Shown: positions 51,846-59,886 of the stretch, piece by piece
How the letters are laid out: every line of letters begins with the position of its first letter
Numbering within the stretch: the first letter of the stretch is position 1
Assembly: GCA_020634935.1 (NCBI GenBank)
Contig: JACKAT010000031.1
Span: forward strand, 1 to 63,290
Source of the DNA: Anaerolineales bacterium
GTDB taxonomy: Bacteria > Chloroflexota > Anaerolineae > 4572-78 > J111
Direction: 5' to 3'
Length of the DNA stretch: 63,290 nt
Notes under the pieces: model-generated
The model's input: only the letters and a program-made list of their open reading frames with translations
Database searches by the model: none
Told to the model about the DNA's origin: nothing
Program-made: the position numbers and the translations under genes

Positions 51846-51970
51846 AAGCGGTCAGCTATCCGTCTTCAGCGGTCAGCTTTACCCCAATAAATTAACGTTG
51901 GGCCATCGATATCCTGTTATAACCCTAAGTAAACCAAAAGCTAATAGCTGACAACTAAGGGCTGACCGCT
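51846..51970. repeat. GTCAGCT-type inverted repeat element (family C), copy 3
   Basis: Begins AAGCGGTCAGCTATCCGTC, has TTCAGCGGTCAGCTTTACCC, and ends AAGCTAATAGCTGACAACTA and AGGGCTGACCGCT. It shares the block AACGTTGGGCC with copy 1. It lies between trxB and serA. Confidence 0.78.
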
Positions 51971-52032
51971 GCCTGATTCAGTTCTATCCGTTAGACGCTA
52001 AATGGCTACAAAAACTTACAGCCGGTGTTCGA

Positions 52033-53670
52033 TTACAACTTTACCTTTTGAATGCGCATGATGAGTTCGAACTCTTGCAGCAAGTTGAGAACGTAATCTG
52101 GCACATCTTTATCGACGCTGACAAACGACACCGCCATGCCGCCGGGGGCGGTGCGCCCGGTGCGCCAGGTCGCAATGTTGATGCCCAACTCGCCCAGCAC
52201 CGTTCCTACCCGGCCAATAAAGCCGGGACGGTCGTAGCTGTGGAAAACCAGGATAATCCCTTCTGGCCGCACATCCAGGCGATAGCCGTCGAACTGCACC
52301 AGCCGGGGTTCGTCGTGGTTGAACAGCGTGGCCGAGATGGTGCGGCTGCCGCCGCCTTTCCACTCGACGCGGCAGGAGATTAAGTTGGGGTAGTCGGGGG
52401 TTGGCAGCCCCCGAGTTTGGGAGACTTTAATGCCCCGCCGCTCAACCAAATAAGGCGCATTGATGTAGTTGACGGCTCTTTCCATATGAGGTTCTAACAA
52501 GCCTTTAAGAATAGCCACGGTAATGGGCTTGATGTGGTCGCTAATTTCCGCGCCCTTTATTTCAACCTCAATGCGCTCAATGGTGTCTTCGGCCAGTTGG
52601 GCTTGGATACTGCCTAGATTTTCGGCCAGAGCCAGGTAAGGCTGCATGCTGCGCAACAGGGCGGCGTCGCTGAAAGGCATATTAAGGGCATTACGAAAAT
52701 CAACGCCTCGCAGGGCATCGATCAACTGCGCCACAATTTGGGTGCCGACATCGGCTTGGGCCTCGACGGTGCTGGCTGCCAAATGAGGGGTAACAATGAC
52801 GTTGTCCATTTCCAGCAGCGGGCTGTCGGCCGGCAACGGCTCTTCGATGAAGACATCGAGGGCAGCTCCGGCTATCTTGCCCGATTTAAGCCCTTCGAGC
52901 AGCGCATCCTGATCGATCAGTCCGCCCCGGGCCGTGTTAACAATTCGCACACCTTCTTTCATTTGAGCGATGGCGGCAGCGTTGATTATATGTTCGGTGT
53001 TGGGGGTTAGGGCGGCGTGAAGGGCAATGAAATCCGCTCCGGCCAGCAGGTCGGCCAGCGGGACGCATTTGACCCGCAGTTCTTGAGCGGCCTCGTCACT
53101 AAGGTACGGATCGTAGGTGAGGACATCCATGCCAAATGCCTGGCAGCGCGCCGCCACCCGCATCCCGATCCGACCCATGCCGATAATCCCCATCGTCTTG
53201 CGATACAATTGCACCCCGGTAAAACTTTTGCGATCCCACCGGCCTTGTTTTAAGCTCATATAAGCTTGGGGGGCCAGGCGACACAGGGACAGCAGCAGGG
53301 CGATAGTATGCTCAGCCGTGGCGATGGTGTTGGCGCCGGGTGTATTCATGACCACAATGCCGCGCAGGCTGGCGGCGTCGATGTCGATATTGTCAATGCC
53401 AACCCCGGCCCGACCAATTACTTTAAGTGCGTCGGCGGCTTCAAGAACTTCTTTCGTTACTTTGACGCTACTGCGAACGATTAAGCCATCATAACCCGGA
53501 ATGCGCTCAGCCAACGTTTCCGGGGTTAGCCCTTTAACCAGATCAAATTCAATATCGTCAGCCTTTTCTAATAAGGCTAAGCCTTCATCGGAAACATCAT
53601 CGGTGATTAACATTTTAAAGTGAGGGTGATTGCCATTTTGATCCATAATAATGATACTCTTTTCTTTCAT
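52033..53670 (-). CDS. serA: D-3-phosphoglycerate dehydrogenase, first copy
   Basis: A 545-residue long-form SerA that oxidises 3-phosphoglycerate in serine synthesis. It has the substrate/NAD lobes (GRAGVGIDNIDIDAASLRGI, IIGMGRIGMRVAARCQAFGM, NTARGGLIDQDALLEGL, the catalytic His of VTPHLAAS), an ASB domain (about 330-470) and a C-terminal ACT domain (GFIGRVGTVLGELGINIATW). Start at 53670 is uncertain; ATGs at 53646 and 53613 are also possible. It is downstream of the second serA in tandem; the pair are clear paralogues. Confidence 0.9.
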   Translation of the reverse strand: MKEKSIIIMDQNGNHPHFKMLITDDVSDEGLALLEKADDIEFDLVKGLTPETLAERIPGYDGLIVRSSVKVTKEVLEAADALKVIGRAGVGIDNIDIDAASLRGIVVMNTPGANTIATAEHTIALLLSLCRLAPQAYMSLKQGRWDRKSFTGVQLYRKTMGIIGMGRIGMRVAARCQAFGMDVLTYDPYLSDEAAQELRVKCVPLADLLAGADFIALHAALTPNTEHIINAAAIAQMKEGVRIVNTARGGLIDQDALLEGLKSGKIAGAALDVFIEEPLPADSPLLEMDNVIVTPHLAASTVEAQADVGTQIVAQLIDALRGVDFRNALNMPFSDAALLRSMQPYLALAENLGSIQAQLAEDTIERIEVEIKGAEISDHIKPITVAILKGLLEPHMERAVNYINAPYLVERRGIKVSQTRGLPTPDYPNLISCRVEWKGGGSRTISATLFNHDEPRLVQFDGYRLDVRPEGIILVFHSYDRPGFIGRVGTVLGELGINIATWRTGRTAPGGMAVSFVSVDKDVPDYVLNLLQEFELIMRIQKVKL

Positions 53671-53744
53671 CAGAAATGGAGTGTTACAGGTGACCGGCCG
53701 GCTCTTAACCGCAGTTCAAGTTAAAGAGCCAGCCGCTTGAATGG

Positions 53745-55349
53745 TTACAATTTGATTTGGGTAACCTTGAGAACGCGCTCAAGTCTGCTCAGTTCTTGAA
53801 GTACCTCCGGCGATGCCATCATATCCAAATTAATAAAAGAAATGTTGATAGATGATGGTGTCCCTGCCCAGGGACCGGCTCGGCCCATCCGCCATTCGGC
53901 GATGTTAATTTCATGCCTGCCCAGTAGAGTGGCTACCTGGCCGACGACGCCGGGAACATCCTTGCTTTCCATCACCAAAATCAGGCCCTCTAACTGGGCA
54001 TCGAGTTTAAAATCATCGATCTGCACGACCCGAGGTGACTCATTACCCAGCAGTGAACCGGAGAGGAAGCGTTCGCCGCCATCCCACATGACGTGGCATT
54101 TGAGCAGATTGGCGTAATTGAGGTCGGGCAGACCTTTGGTCTCAGTGACGCTAATGCCCCGCTGCATAGCCAGATGGGGGGCGCTGATGTAGTTGACCGG
54201 CGTATCCGTAACGGGGTCAAGCATCCCTTTCAGCAGCGCCACAGTTAGAGGTTTGACGTGATCGCTGACTTCATCGCCTTGAAATTCAACTTCAACACGC
54301 TTGACGGGCCCTTCGGCCAACTGCATTTGGACGTTGCCCAGTTTTTCAGCCAGCCGTAAATAGGGGGCCAGTTCTTTAAAGATACTGGCATCGGCCACCG
54401 GCATATTGATCGCGCTGCGAAAATCTTCACCGCGCAGGGCGGCCAGGACCCGATCAACCACCTGGGTGCCGACATCGTCCTGAGCTTCAACCGTGCTGGC
54501 GGCCAGGTGCGGGGTTAGTACTACGTTGGGCAAATCACGCAGCGGGCTGTTGTCGGCCAGCGGCTCTGCGCTGAAGACATCGAGCGCCGCGCCGGCAATT
54601 TGGCCCGATTGCAGGGCCTCAACCAGCGCCGCTTCGTCTACCAGCACCCCCCGGGCGCAGTTAACCAGGCGCACGCCCGGCTTCATCCGGGCGATGGTGG
54701 CTTTATTGATCAGGTATTTGGTTTCGGTGGTTAGGGCGGCATTCAACGTAATAAAATCGGCTCGGGCAAACAGTTCATCGAGCTCTACCAAATTTACTTT
54801 CAACTCGCGAGCCACTTCATCGTTGATAAACGGATCGTAAGCTATGACGGTCATGCCAAAAGATTGGGCGCGCCGAGCAACCTGGCCGCCGATACGGCCC
54901 AGACCCACAATTCCTAATGTTTTGCGGTATAATTGGACCCCTAAAAACTTACTCCGGGACCATTGATGGTCGCGCATTGAGTGATCGGCCTGGGGAATAT
55001 TTCGACATAAGGCTAATAACATGGCTAAGGTATGTTCGGCGGTGGCAATTGTGTTTGCCCCCGGCGTGTTGAGGACAACAATCCCTCGCAGCGAGGCCGC
55101 GCCAATATCGACGTTATCCACTCCCACGCCCCCGCGCCCAATGACTTTGAGGTTGGCTGCGTTTTCTAAAACGGCCTTATCGATTTTTACGCTGCTGCGA
55201 ATGATTACGGCATCGTAATCGGCAATTATCTCTCTTAGTTTGTCTTGCGACGGTCGAAAGACGGTGTCGAACGTCGCATCCGGCGCGGTTTCCAGCAGGG
55301 TAATGGCCTGCGCCGATAATTCATCCGTAATCAGGATCTTATAGGTCAT
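53745..55349 (-). CDS. serA: D-3-phosphoglycerate dehydrogenase, second copy
   Basis: The start is ATG 55349 (MTYKILITDELSAQA), with GGAGGA about 12 bases upstream; the longer frame to 55439 is unsupported. A 534-residue long-form SerA with GRGGVGVDNVDIGAASLRGI, IVGLGRIGGQVARRAQSF, NCARGVLVDEAALVEALQSG, VLTPHLAASTVEAQDDV, an ASB domain and a C-terminal ACT (GVVGQVATLLGRHEINIAEW). Differences from the downstream copy (for example NCARG for NTARG) are moderate, so the duplication is old. Together with the upstream phosphatase it forms a serine-synthesis cluster. Confidence 0.9.
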   Translation of the reverse strand: MTYKILITDELSAQAITLLETAPDATFDTVFRPSQDKLREIIADYDAVIIRSSVKIDKAVLENAANLKVIGRGGVGVDNVDIGAASLRGIVVLNTPGANTIATAEHTLAMLLALCRNIPQADHSMRDHQWSRSKFLGVQLYRKTLGIVGLGRIGGQVARRAQSFGMTVIAYDPFINDEVARELKVNLVELDELFARADFITLNAALTTETKYLINKATIARMKPGVRLVNCARGVLVDEAALVEALQSGQIAGAALDVFSAEPLADNSPLRDLPNVVLTPHLAASTVEAQDDVGTQVVDRVLAALRGEDFRSAINMPVADASIFKELAPYLRLAEKLGNVQMQLAEGPVKRVEVEFQGDEVSDHVKPLTVALLKGMLDPVTDTPVNYISAPHLAMQRGISVTETKGLPDLNYANLLKCHVMWDGGERFLSGSLLGNESPRVVQIDDFKLDAQLEGLILVMESKDVPGVVGQVATLLGRHEINIAEWRMGRAGPWAGTPSSINISFINLDMMASPEVLQELSRLERVLKVTQIKL

Positions 55350-55478
55350 TAATTTTTTACTCCTCCGATATGGGGTTAGTTCATGAGTTGGGGTGTTCGT
55401 ATCGCTTGACACCCACCCCCATATTGTAACAAATTTCACGACTGGCTCGAAAAAAATAAGTGAGCATCGGAGTGACGA

Positions 55479-56336
55479 TCACGGCTTAGGGGCCTTATCT
55501 TGGAAAATTACTTCCTCTTTTTCGATCAATCCCCAGCCTTTTTTGAAGAGGGCTTTGTAAGGAGAAAGATACGTCTGTTCACGTTGGCTGCCGGACAGCG
55601 CCAGCGCCAGGATAGGGGCCAGTGTTTGGCTTTTAATAAAAACTTCGGCTTCATTGATGACATTTTGGCGGGTGATGACCCCGCCGAACCCGACCACCAA
55701 ATTCACCGCCGACCGCGCTGCGAGATCACTCATGCCATCACCGATAAGAACCGACCGGCCCGGTCGAGCCGGCAGCAGATCGCGGACGACATCTGCTTTG
55801 CCTTGGGACTCAACCAGCGGGGTTTTTTCGGCGTCGAGGTATTCAACATCGGGCCGCTGGCCCCAGCGATCTTGTTGGTAATCCCACCATCGACCGGAGA
55901 GCCGGTTATAGCGCACATTAACCGCTCGAATATTTTGATAGGGGATACCCAACCACTCCCCAAAAGGACGGACAGCCGCCAGTAAACCACCGCTAATAAT
56001 AAAAAGGTCTTTGTTAAAAAATTTCAGCGCCTCGATTACGTCACGGGTATCAGGGACAACGGTTTGCCGATAATGGCGCTCGAGGGCTCTTATTTCAGCT
56101 CGGGTGGGACCCAGCAATTCCAGGCGGCGGTCATAAACATTTTGTAGATGAACTTCACCTTCCATGGCTGCATCGGTCATCCGTTTGACTTCGTCGAATT
56201 TGCCTTTTTGGCGGGCTAATTCATCGATGCCCTCAATCGTACTGAGGGTGCTATCGCAGTCAAAAAAGATAAAGTCGAAGCCAGGCCAATCGGGGTGGAA
56301 CAAATCCGTTCGCCAAGACACGTTTACATTAGACAT
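55479..56336 (-). CDS. HAD phosphatase, phosphoserine phosphatase-like
   Basis: The start is ATG 56336 with GGAGG 7 bases upstream. The 285-residue HAD enzyme has motif I FDCDSTLSTIEGIDELA (nucleophile Asp in D-x-D-S-T, the SerB form), motif II FIISGGLLAAVRPFGEWLGI, and motif III plus IV around DVVRDLLPARPGRSVLIGDG then MSDLAARSAVNLVVGFGG. That set is typical of phosphoserine phosphatase. It lies just upstream of the two serA genes on the same strand, consistent with the final step of serine synthesis. No serC is present. The extra C-terminal 60 residues are not recognised. Confidence 0.82.
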   Translation of the reverse strand: MSNVNVSWRTDLFHPDWPGFDFIFFDCDSTLSTIEGIDELARQKGKFDEVKRMTDAAMEGEVHLQNVYDRRLELLGPTRAEIRALERHYRQTVVPDTRDVIEALKFFNKDLFIISGGLLAAVRPFGEWLGIPYQNIRAVNVRYNRLSGRWWDYQQDRWGQRPDVEYLDAEKTPLVESQGKADVVRDLLPARPGRSVLIGDGMSDLAARSAVNLVVGFGGVITRQNVINEAEVFIKSQTLAPILALALSGSQREQTYLSPYKALFKKGWGLIEKEEVIFQDKAPKP

Positions 56337-56366
56337 GGCTTGCCTCCAAAGAAAAAGCGGATACAT

Positions 56367-56889
56367 ATCAATGTGTCCGCTACGCCATTCTACATGCAGT
56401 TTACATCAGTTAGAAGGGTTGGTCAATAATATTGCGTGGTGGTTTACTTTATTATGGCTGCTTTGGAACAGATCAATGATTTCCGGTCTATTTTGTCAGA
56501 ATAGGTCTTTTCCTGTAAAATTTTCGCCGGTTATAAAAACCTGCCACATTGCCTCTATACCAGCATTTGGTCAATTGCCCCTTACAAATATAAAAAAAAC
56601 TACTTAGCTGGTTGCCGATCCGAGATTTGACCGGAAACAGCCGAGTTTAACCCAACCATCACTTTAGTCGGATAGCCTGATCGATCAAACGTTTACCAGG
56701 CATAGGGTAGATTCGGTTAAGCAGCTCATCTTGTAAGGCCAGCAGCGGAGTTAAAGTATGTCTTCCTGTATTCCTGAGACTATACAAGTTTTCAAGGGCC
56801 AAATCGAAATATTCGATGAGCGGATAGACAGACATTAGCAGTATACTCGATATATTAACTTCATAGGCTCGAAGAGGAGAAGTTTACAT
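56367..56889. other. Intergenic region with a possible small gene
   Basis: About 520 bp. Apart from a 58-codon minus-strand frame (56659-56835), no gene or clear hairpin was found. The DUF11 protein gene's promoter lies at the right end: TATACT at about 56842 could be a -10, but no good -35 matches it. Confidence 0.5.
56659..56835 (-). CDS. Possible small protein, 58 residues
   Basis: An ATG-to-TGA frame reads MSVYPLIEYFDLALENLYSL, then RNTGRHTLTPLLALQDELLN, then RIYPMPGKRLIDQAIRLK. Composition is protein-like and helix-prone, with no transmembrane segment. No clear SD precedes the ATG. It may be a real small gene, or the remnant of a larger one. Function unknown. Confidence 0.4.
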   Translation of the reverse strand: MSVYPLIEYFDLALENLYSLRNTGRHTLTPLLALQDELLNRIYPMPGKRLIDQAIRLK

Positions 56890-59442
56890 ATGTTAAATAA
56901 ACAATTGTCCAGACATCCTATTCGCAGGTCATTAAAAATTCTACTTATTAGCCTGGTATGGTTAACAGCCATAATAGGCGTTGCTTACGCTATTGAACTA
57001 CCGCCCCCTAATTCAGCGGCATTTGTTCAAACGACTGGCCCTAATGCTCAGCTTGGTGTGGGTGACTTCTACACCAACGTCCTCGGAGCTAATGAAAATC
57101 ATTTTATCCAAATCAACATCCCTTGTAGTTGGCCTGGTGATTTGCCGGTGACCTTTGCCCTTTTTGATCCGGAGACAACCGGGGGAACATTTGTTGGACC
57201 GCCTTCTGCGGTGGACGAACAACGCGGCGGGGCCGATGACACCACTACTTTTTCGTTAACCGCTCCGGATGGAGCCACGCTTGGCACGGTTAGTTTTGCC
57301 CCTACCGACGGATCAAATGGCTTATGGGTTGAGTTACTAACGGTCACCCCGAACACGAGCGGTTTTGGCTGCGGTAATTATCGGCTGGAAACCAATACCT
57401 CGAATGATGATGATAATGGCTGGCGGCTTAAAGTAAGCCACGATCCGGACTGTACCGTGTCGGTCTCCAGCCCCGGTACTTGCAGTGGCATCTCACCTGC
57501 CGCTTCAACTTTGCTTGACAATGGTAATGAAGATGATAACCCTGACGGAATTTCCGGTTCATCTGACGAGTTAGAGATAGGTTTAGTTCAGGCCAGTTTT
57601 CAAAACGTGGGCGCTGGAGAGCCATGCCAGCAATTTTTCTTTTTTGTCAATGGCCAAACGTCTCCCATAACGCTTAATAACTATGATATGGATAACGCCG
57701 GTAGTGTCACTTATACTCTGCCAGACGGAACTGAACTAGATGGCACGGTATCCGGTCAGACCAAGTGGAACAATGGCGATGCCACTACTCGGGGCGGGGA
57801 TGTATACGACATTGATGCGACTATGGTTGGCTGGTGGCGCGCCGAGATATGTATTCCTGAAAATAATCAATATATTTTTGAAGCGCAAGGCGTGCCAATT
57901 TACTTCTCGCAGCCAGGTACGCCGGTAATGGTTGTCACTAAAGATGATGGCAAAACAATTGTAACGTCCGGTGAAGCCATCACCCATACGATTGTTTTTA
58001 CAAATATCTCTGATACGACAGCCACCCCTGGTACGGCCACTAACGTGACCCTTGTGGATAACTTGCCTCCAGATACCACTTTCCAAAGCTGTGATATAAC
58101 AGACCTGAGCGTGCTCTACCCTGGTACGACTTGCGCTGAAGCTGCCGGAGTGGTAACTGTGGCGCTTGGCGGCAATGTTATTCCTGGCCAGGGGGGCTCA
58201 TTTAACATTCAGGTCACTGTCGATGCCAGTGCCAGCGATATCTTAACGAATACCGTCACCTTGAATTATGCCGATGTATTGGGCAACAAATTTGAGCCGG
58301 TTCAAGCCACTGATGAGACGCTTGTCCCACCGGATTTAACACTAGTCAAATCAGACGGAGGGATCACCACCGCCGCCGGAGAGACCATAGTTTACACCCT
58401 GGACTATGCCAATATTAGCAATACCGCTGCTTCAGGGGTAGTCATTTCCGAAACGGTGCCGGATAATACCACTTTTAATGCCGCTGCCAGCACCGCTAAT
58501 TGGATTTGTGTTTTAACGGCCTGTACCTACACCCTAAATGATGTGCCGGGCAACAGTAGCGGCTCAGTTGTGTTTGCGGTCGATGTTGATAAGCCGCTGC
58601 CGGCTAACGTGACCCTGATCAACAACAATGCCTCTATCGCCGATGATGGCTCTAAAGGTCCTGATCCTACCCCTGAGAACAATATAACTTCTGATAATAC
58701 CCCCATTGGCACAGCCGATCCCCTGATCACTAAGGCGGTCGATCCGACTCAGGCCAATATCGGTGATACCGTTAACTTCTCGATCACGGTTTCTAACCCT
58801 AGTGCTAATTCTACTGTGCCGGCTCAAAATGTAATTCTGACCGATCCCCTGCCAAAAGAATACAATTATGTGTCATACAGCTTGTCATCCGTGCCGGCGG
58901 GAGTTGTCACTAACGATAGTTTGGTTTCCAAGGTCATGCCGCTCGTTAACCATCCGTCCGGTATTACGCAAACAGTTGTTTCCACCATTACGGTTAATAT
59001 CCCAACGCTCGGCCTCGACGAGTCGGTGACGTTGTCGGTGGTGGCCACTGTCAATGGATTAGCCGTTCCCCGACCGTTCAATATCGTCAACCAAGCCACT
59101 CTTGATTTTGACGGCGGTCCTCGCCGGACAGCCGAAGCTCAGGTCATTGTCCCGGCCCCAAATCCTGTTAATACGCCCGAAAAGCGTGAAACCAAAAAGG
59201 AAGACGATGATGATGACTCTAGCCCCACTTCGTCCTCACCTTCTGTAGCGAGCATACCACCTACCCCGGTACCGCCAACGCCTACCCCGACGTTACCGGT
59301 TCTGCTGCTGCCGGAAACGGGTTTAAAGGTGGCCTCTACAATCAGCCCGATGGTGATGGGCTTGTGGGGTTTGGTAGGCATTGGGGTGGTACTGGTTCTC
59401 GTCTACAGCTATGTGAAAAAAGCGAGGACGCCTAAGGAGTAG
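56890..59442 (+). CDS. Large DUF11-repeat surface protein with LPETG tail
   Basis: An 850-residue secreted protein: signal/anchor helix (about 15-37), a Cys-containing N-terminal region (about 40-340), then at least three DUF11-type beta modules, recognisable from VTKDDGKTIVTSGEAITHTI, LTLVKSDGGITTAAGETIVY and LITKAVDPTQANIGDTVNFS, each with V-x-D-x-LP-type endings (LVDNLPPDTTF). After an acidic EDDDDDSSPTSSS and Pro/Thr linker comes LPETG (807-811), a hydrophobic stretch and KKARTPKE. DUF11 proteins are adhesins or S-layer-like proteins. The SD GAGGAG precedes the ATG. Confidence 0.85.
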   Translation: MLNKQLSRHPIRRSLKILLISLVWLTAIIGVAYAIELPPPNSAAFVQTTGPNAQLGVGDFYTNVLGANENHFIQINIPCSWPGDLPVTFALFDPETTGGTFVGPPSAVDEQRGGADDTTTFSLTAPDGATLGTVSFAPTDGSNGLWVELLTVTPNTSGFGCGNYRLETNTSNDDDNGWRLKVSHDPDCTVSVSSPGTCSGISPAASTLLDNGNEDDNPDGISGSSDELEIGLVQASFQNVGAGEPCQQFFFFVNGQTSPITLNNYDMDNAGSVTYTLPDGTELDGTVSGQTKWNNGDATTRGGDVYDIDATMVGWWRAEICIPENNQYIFEAQGVPIYFSQPGTPVMVVTKDDGKTIVTSGEAITHTIVFTNISDTTATPGTATNVTLVDNLPPDTTFQSCDITDLSVLYPGTTCAEAAGVVTVALGGNVIPGQGGSFNIQVTVDASASDILTNTVTLNYADVLGNKFEPVQATDETLVPPDLTLVKSDGGITTAAGETIVYTLDYANISNTAASGVVISETVPDNTTFNAAASTANWICVLTACTYTLNDVPGNSSGSVVFAVDVDKPLPANVTLINNNASIADDGSKGPDPTPENNITSDNTPIGTADPLITKAVDPTQANIGDTVNFSITVSNPSANSTVPAQNVILTDPLPKEYNYVSYSLSSVPAGVVTNDSLVSKVMPLVNHPSGITQTVVSTITVNIPTLGLDESVTLSVVATVNGLAVPRPFNIVNQATLDFDGGPRRTAEAQVIVPAPNPVNTPEKRETKKEDDDDDSSPTSSSPSVASIPPTPVPPTPTPTLPVLLLPETGLKVASTISPMVMGLWGLVGIGVVLVLVYSYVKKARTPKE

Positions 59443-59563
59443 AGCCCGCACCTGTTGGACTACCTCAGGTAAAGCAACAAACCGGTCCATTCTTTGGGCT
59501 AATAAGGGGGCAATCAGTTACAAATAACTCAAGTGGCTAGCCATAAGCCGATGAAGCAGGACT

Positions 59564-59630
59564 CACCGCTAAGGCACAAAGTTTGCTAAGATTTTAACAA
59601 AACTCTTTGTGGGCATTGCGCCTTGGTGGT
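59564..59630. repeat. Inverted repeat with CACCGCTAAGGCACAAAG arms
   Basis: CACCGCTAAGGCACAAAG pairs imperfectly with CTTTGTGGGCATTGCGCCTTGGTGG. It is 120 bases after the DUF11 gene. Confidence 0.65.
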
Positions 59631-59668
59631 TCAAATATTCTAACGGTAGCAACTGGGGTAAAATATAA

Positions 59669-59723
59669 AAACCGCCGTAGCTAACTGATATCATTTGGTA
59701 CAAAAACAGTTAGACGGCGGTTT
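59669..59723. terminator. Hairpin with AAACCGCCGT ends
   Basis: AAACCGCCGT-CTAACTG arms (59669-59687, with two extra bases) pair with CAGTTAG-ACGGCGGTTT (59707-59723) around ATATCATTTGGTACAAAA. It may terminate the DUF11 transcript or be another repeat. The rest of the 59443-59886 gap holds a TTGACA at 59761 but no proper -10 partner. Confidence 0.6.
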
Positions 59724-59886
59724 ATCCTTTTATATCACCTAACCTTCAGAATAGTACAAATTGACAATTTTAGTATTGCGCCGGGTAGGTTAAAATGATC
59801 AGTGCGCAATTGGTCAATTAAAAAGATTGTCCTCATATTGCGGAAATCGCTAAGAGACCGGACCATCCCAAAATATAGGACAAGGT

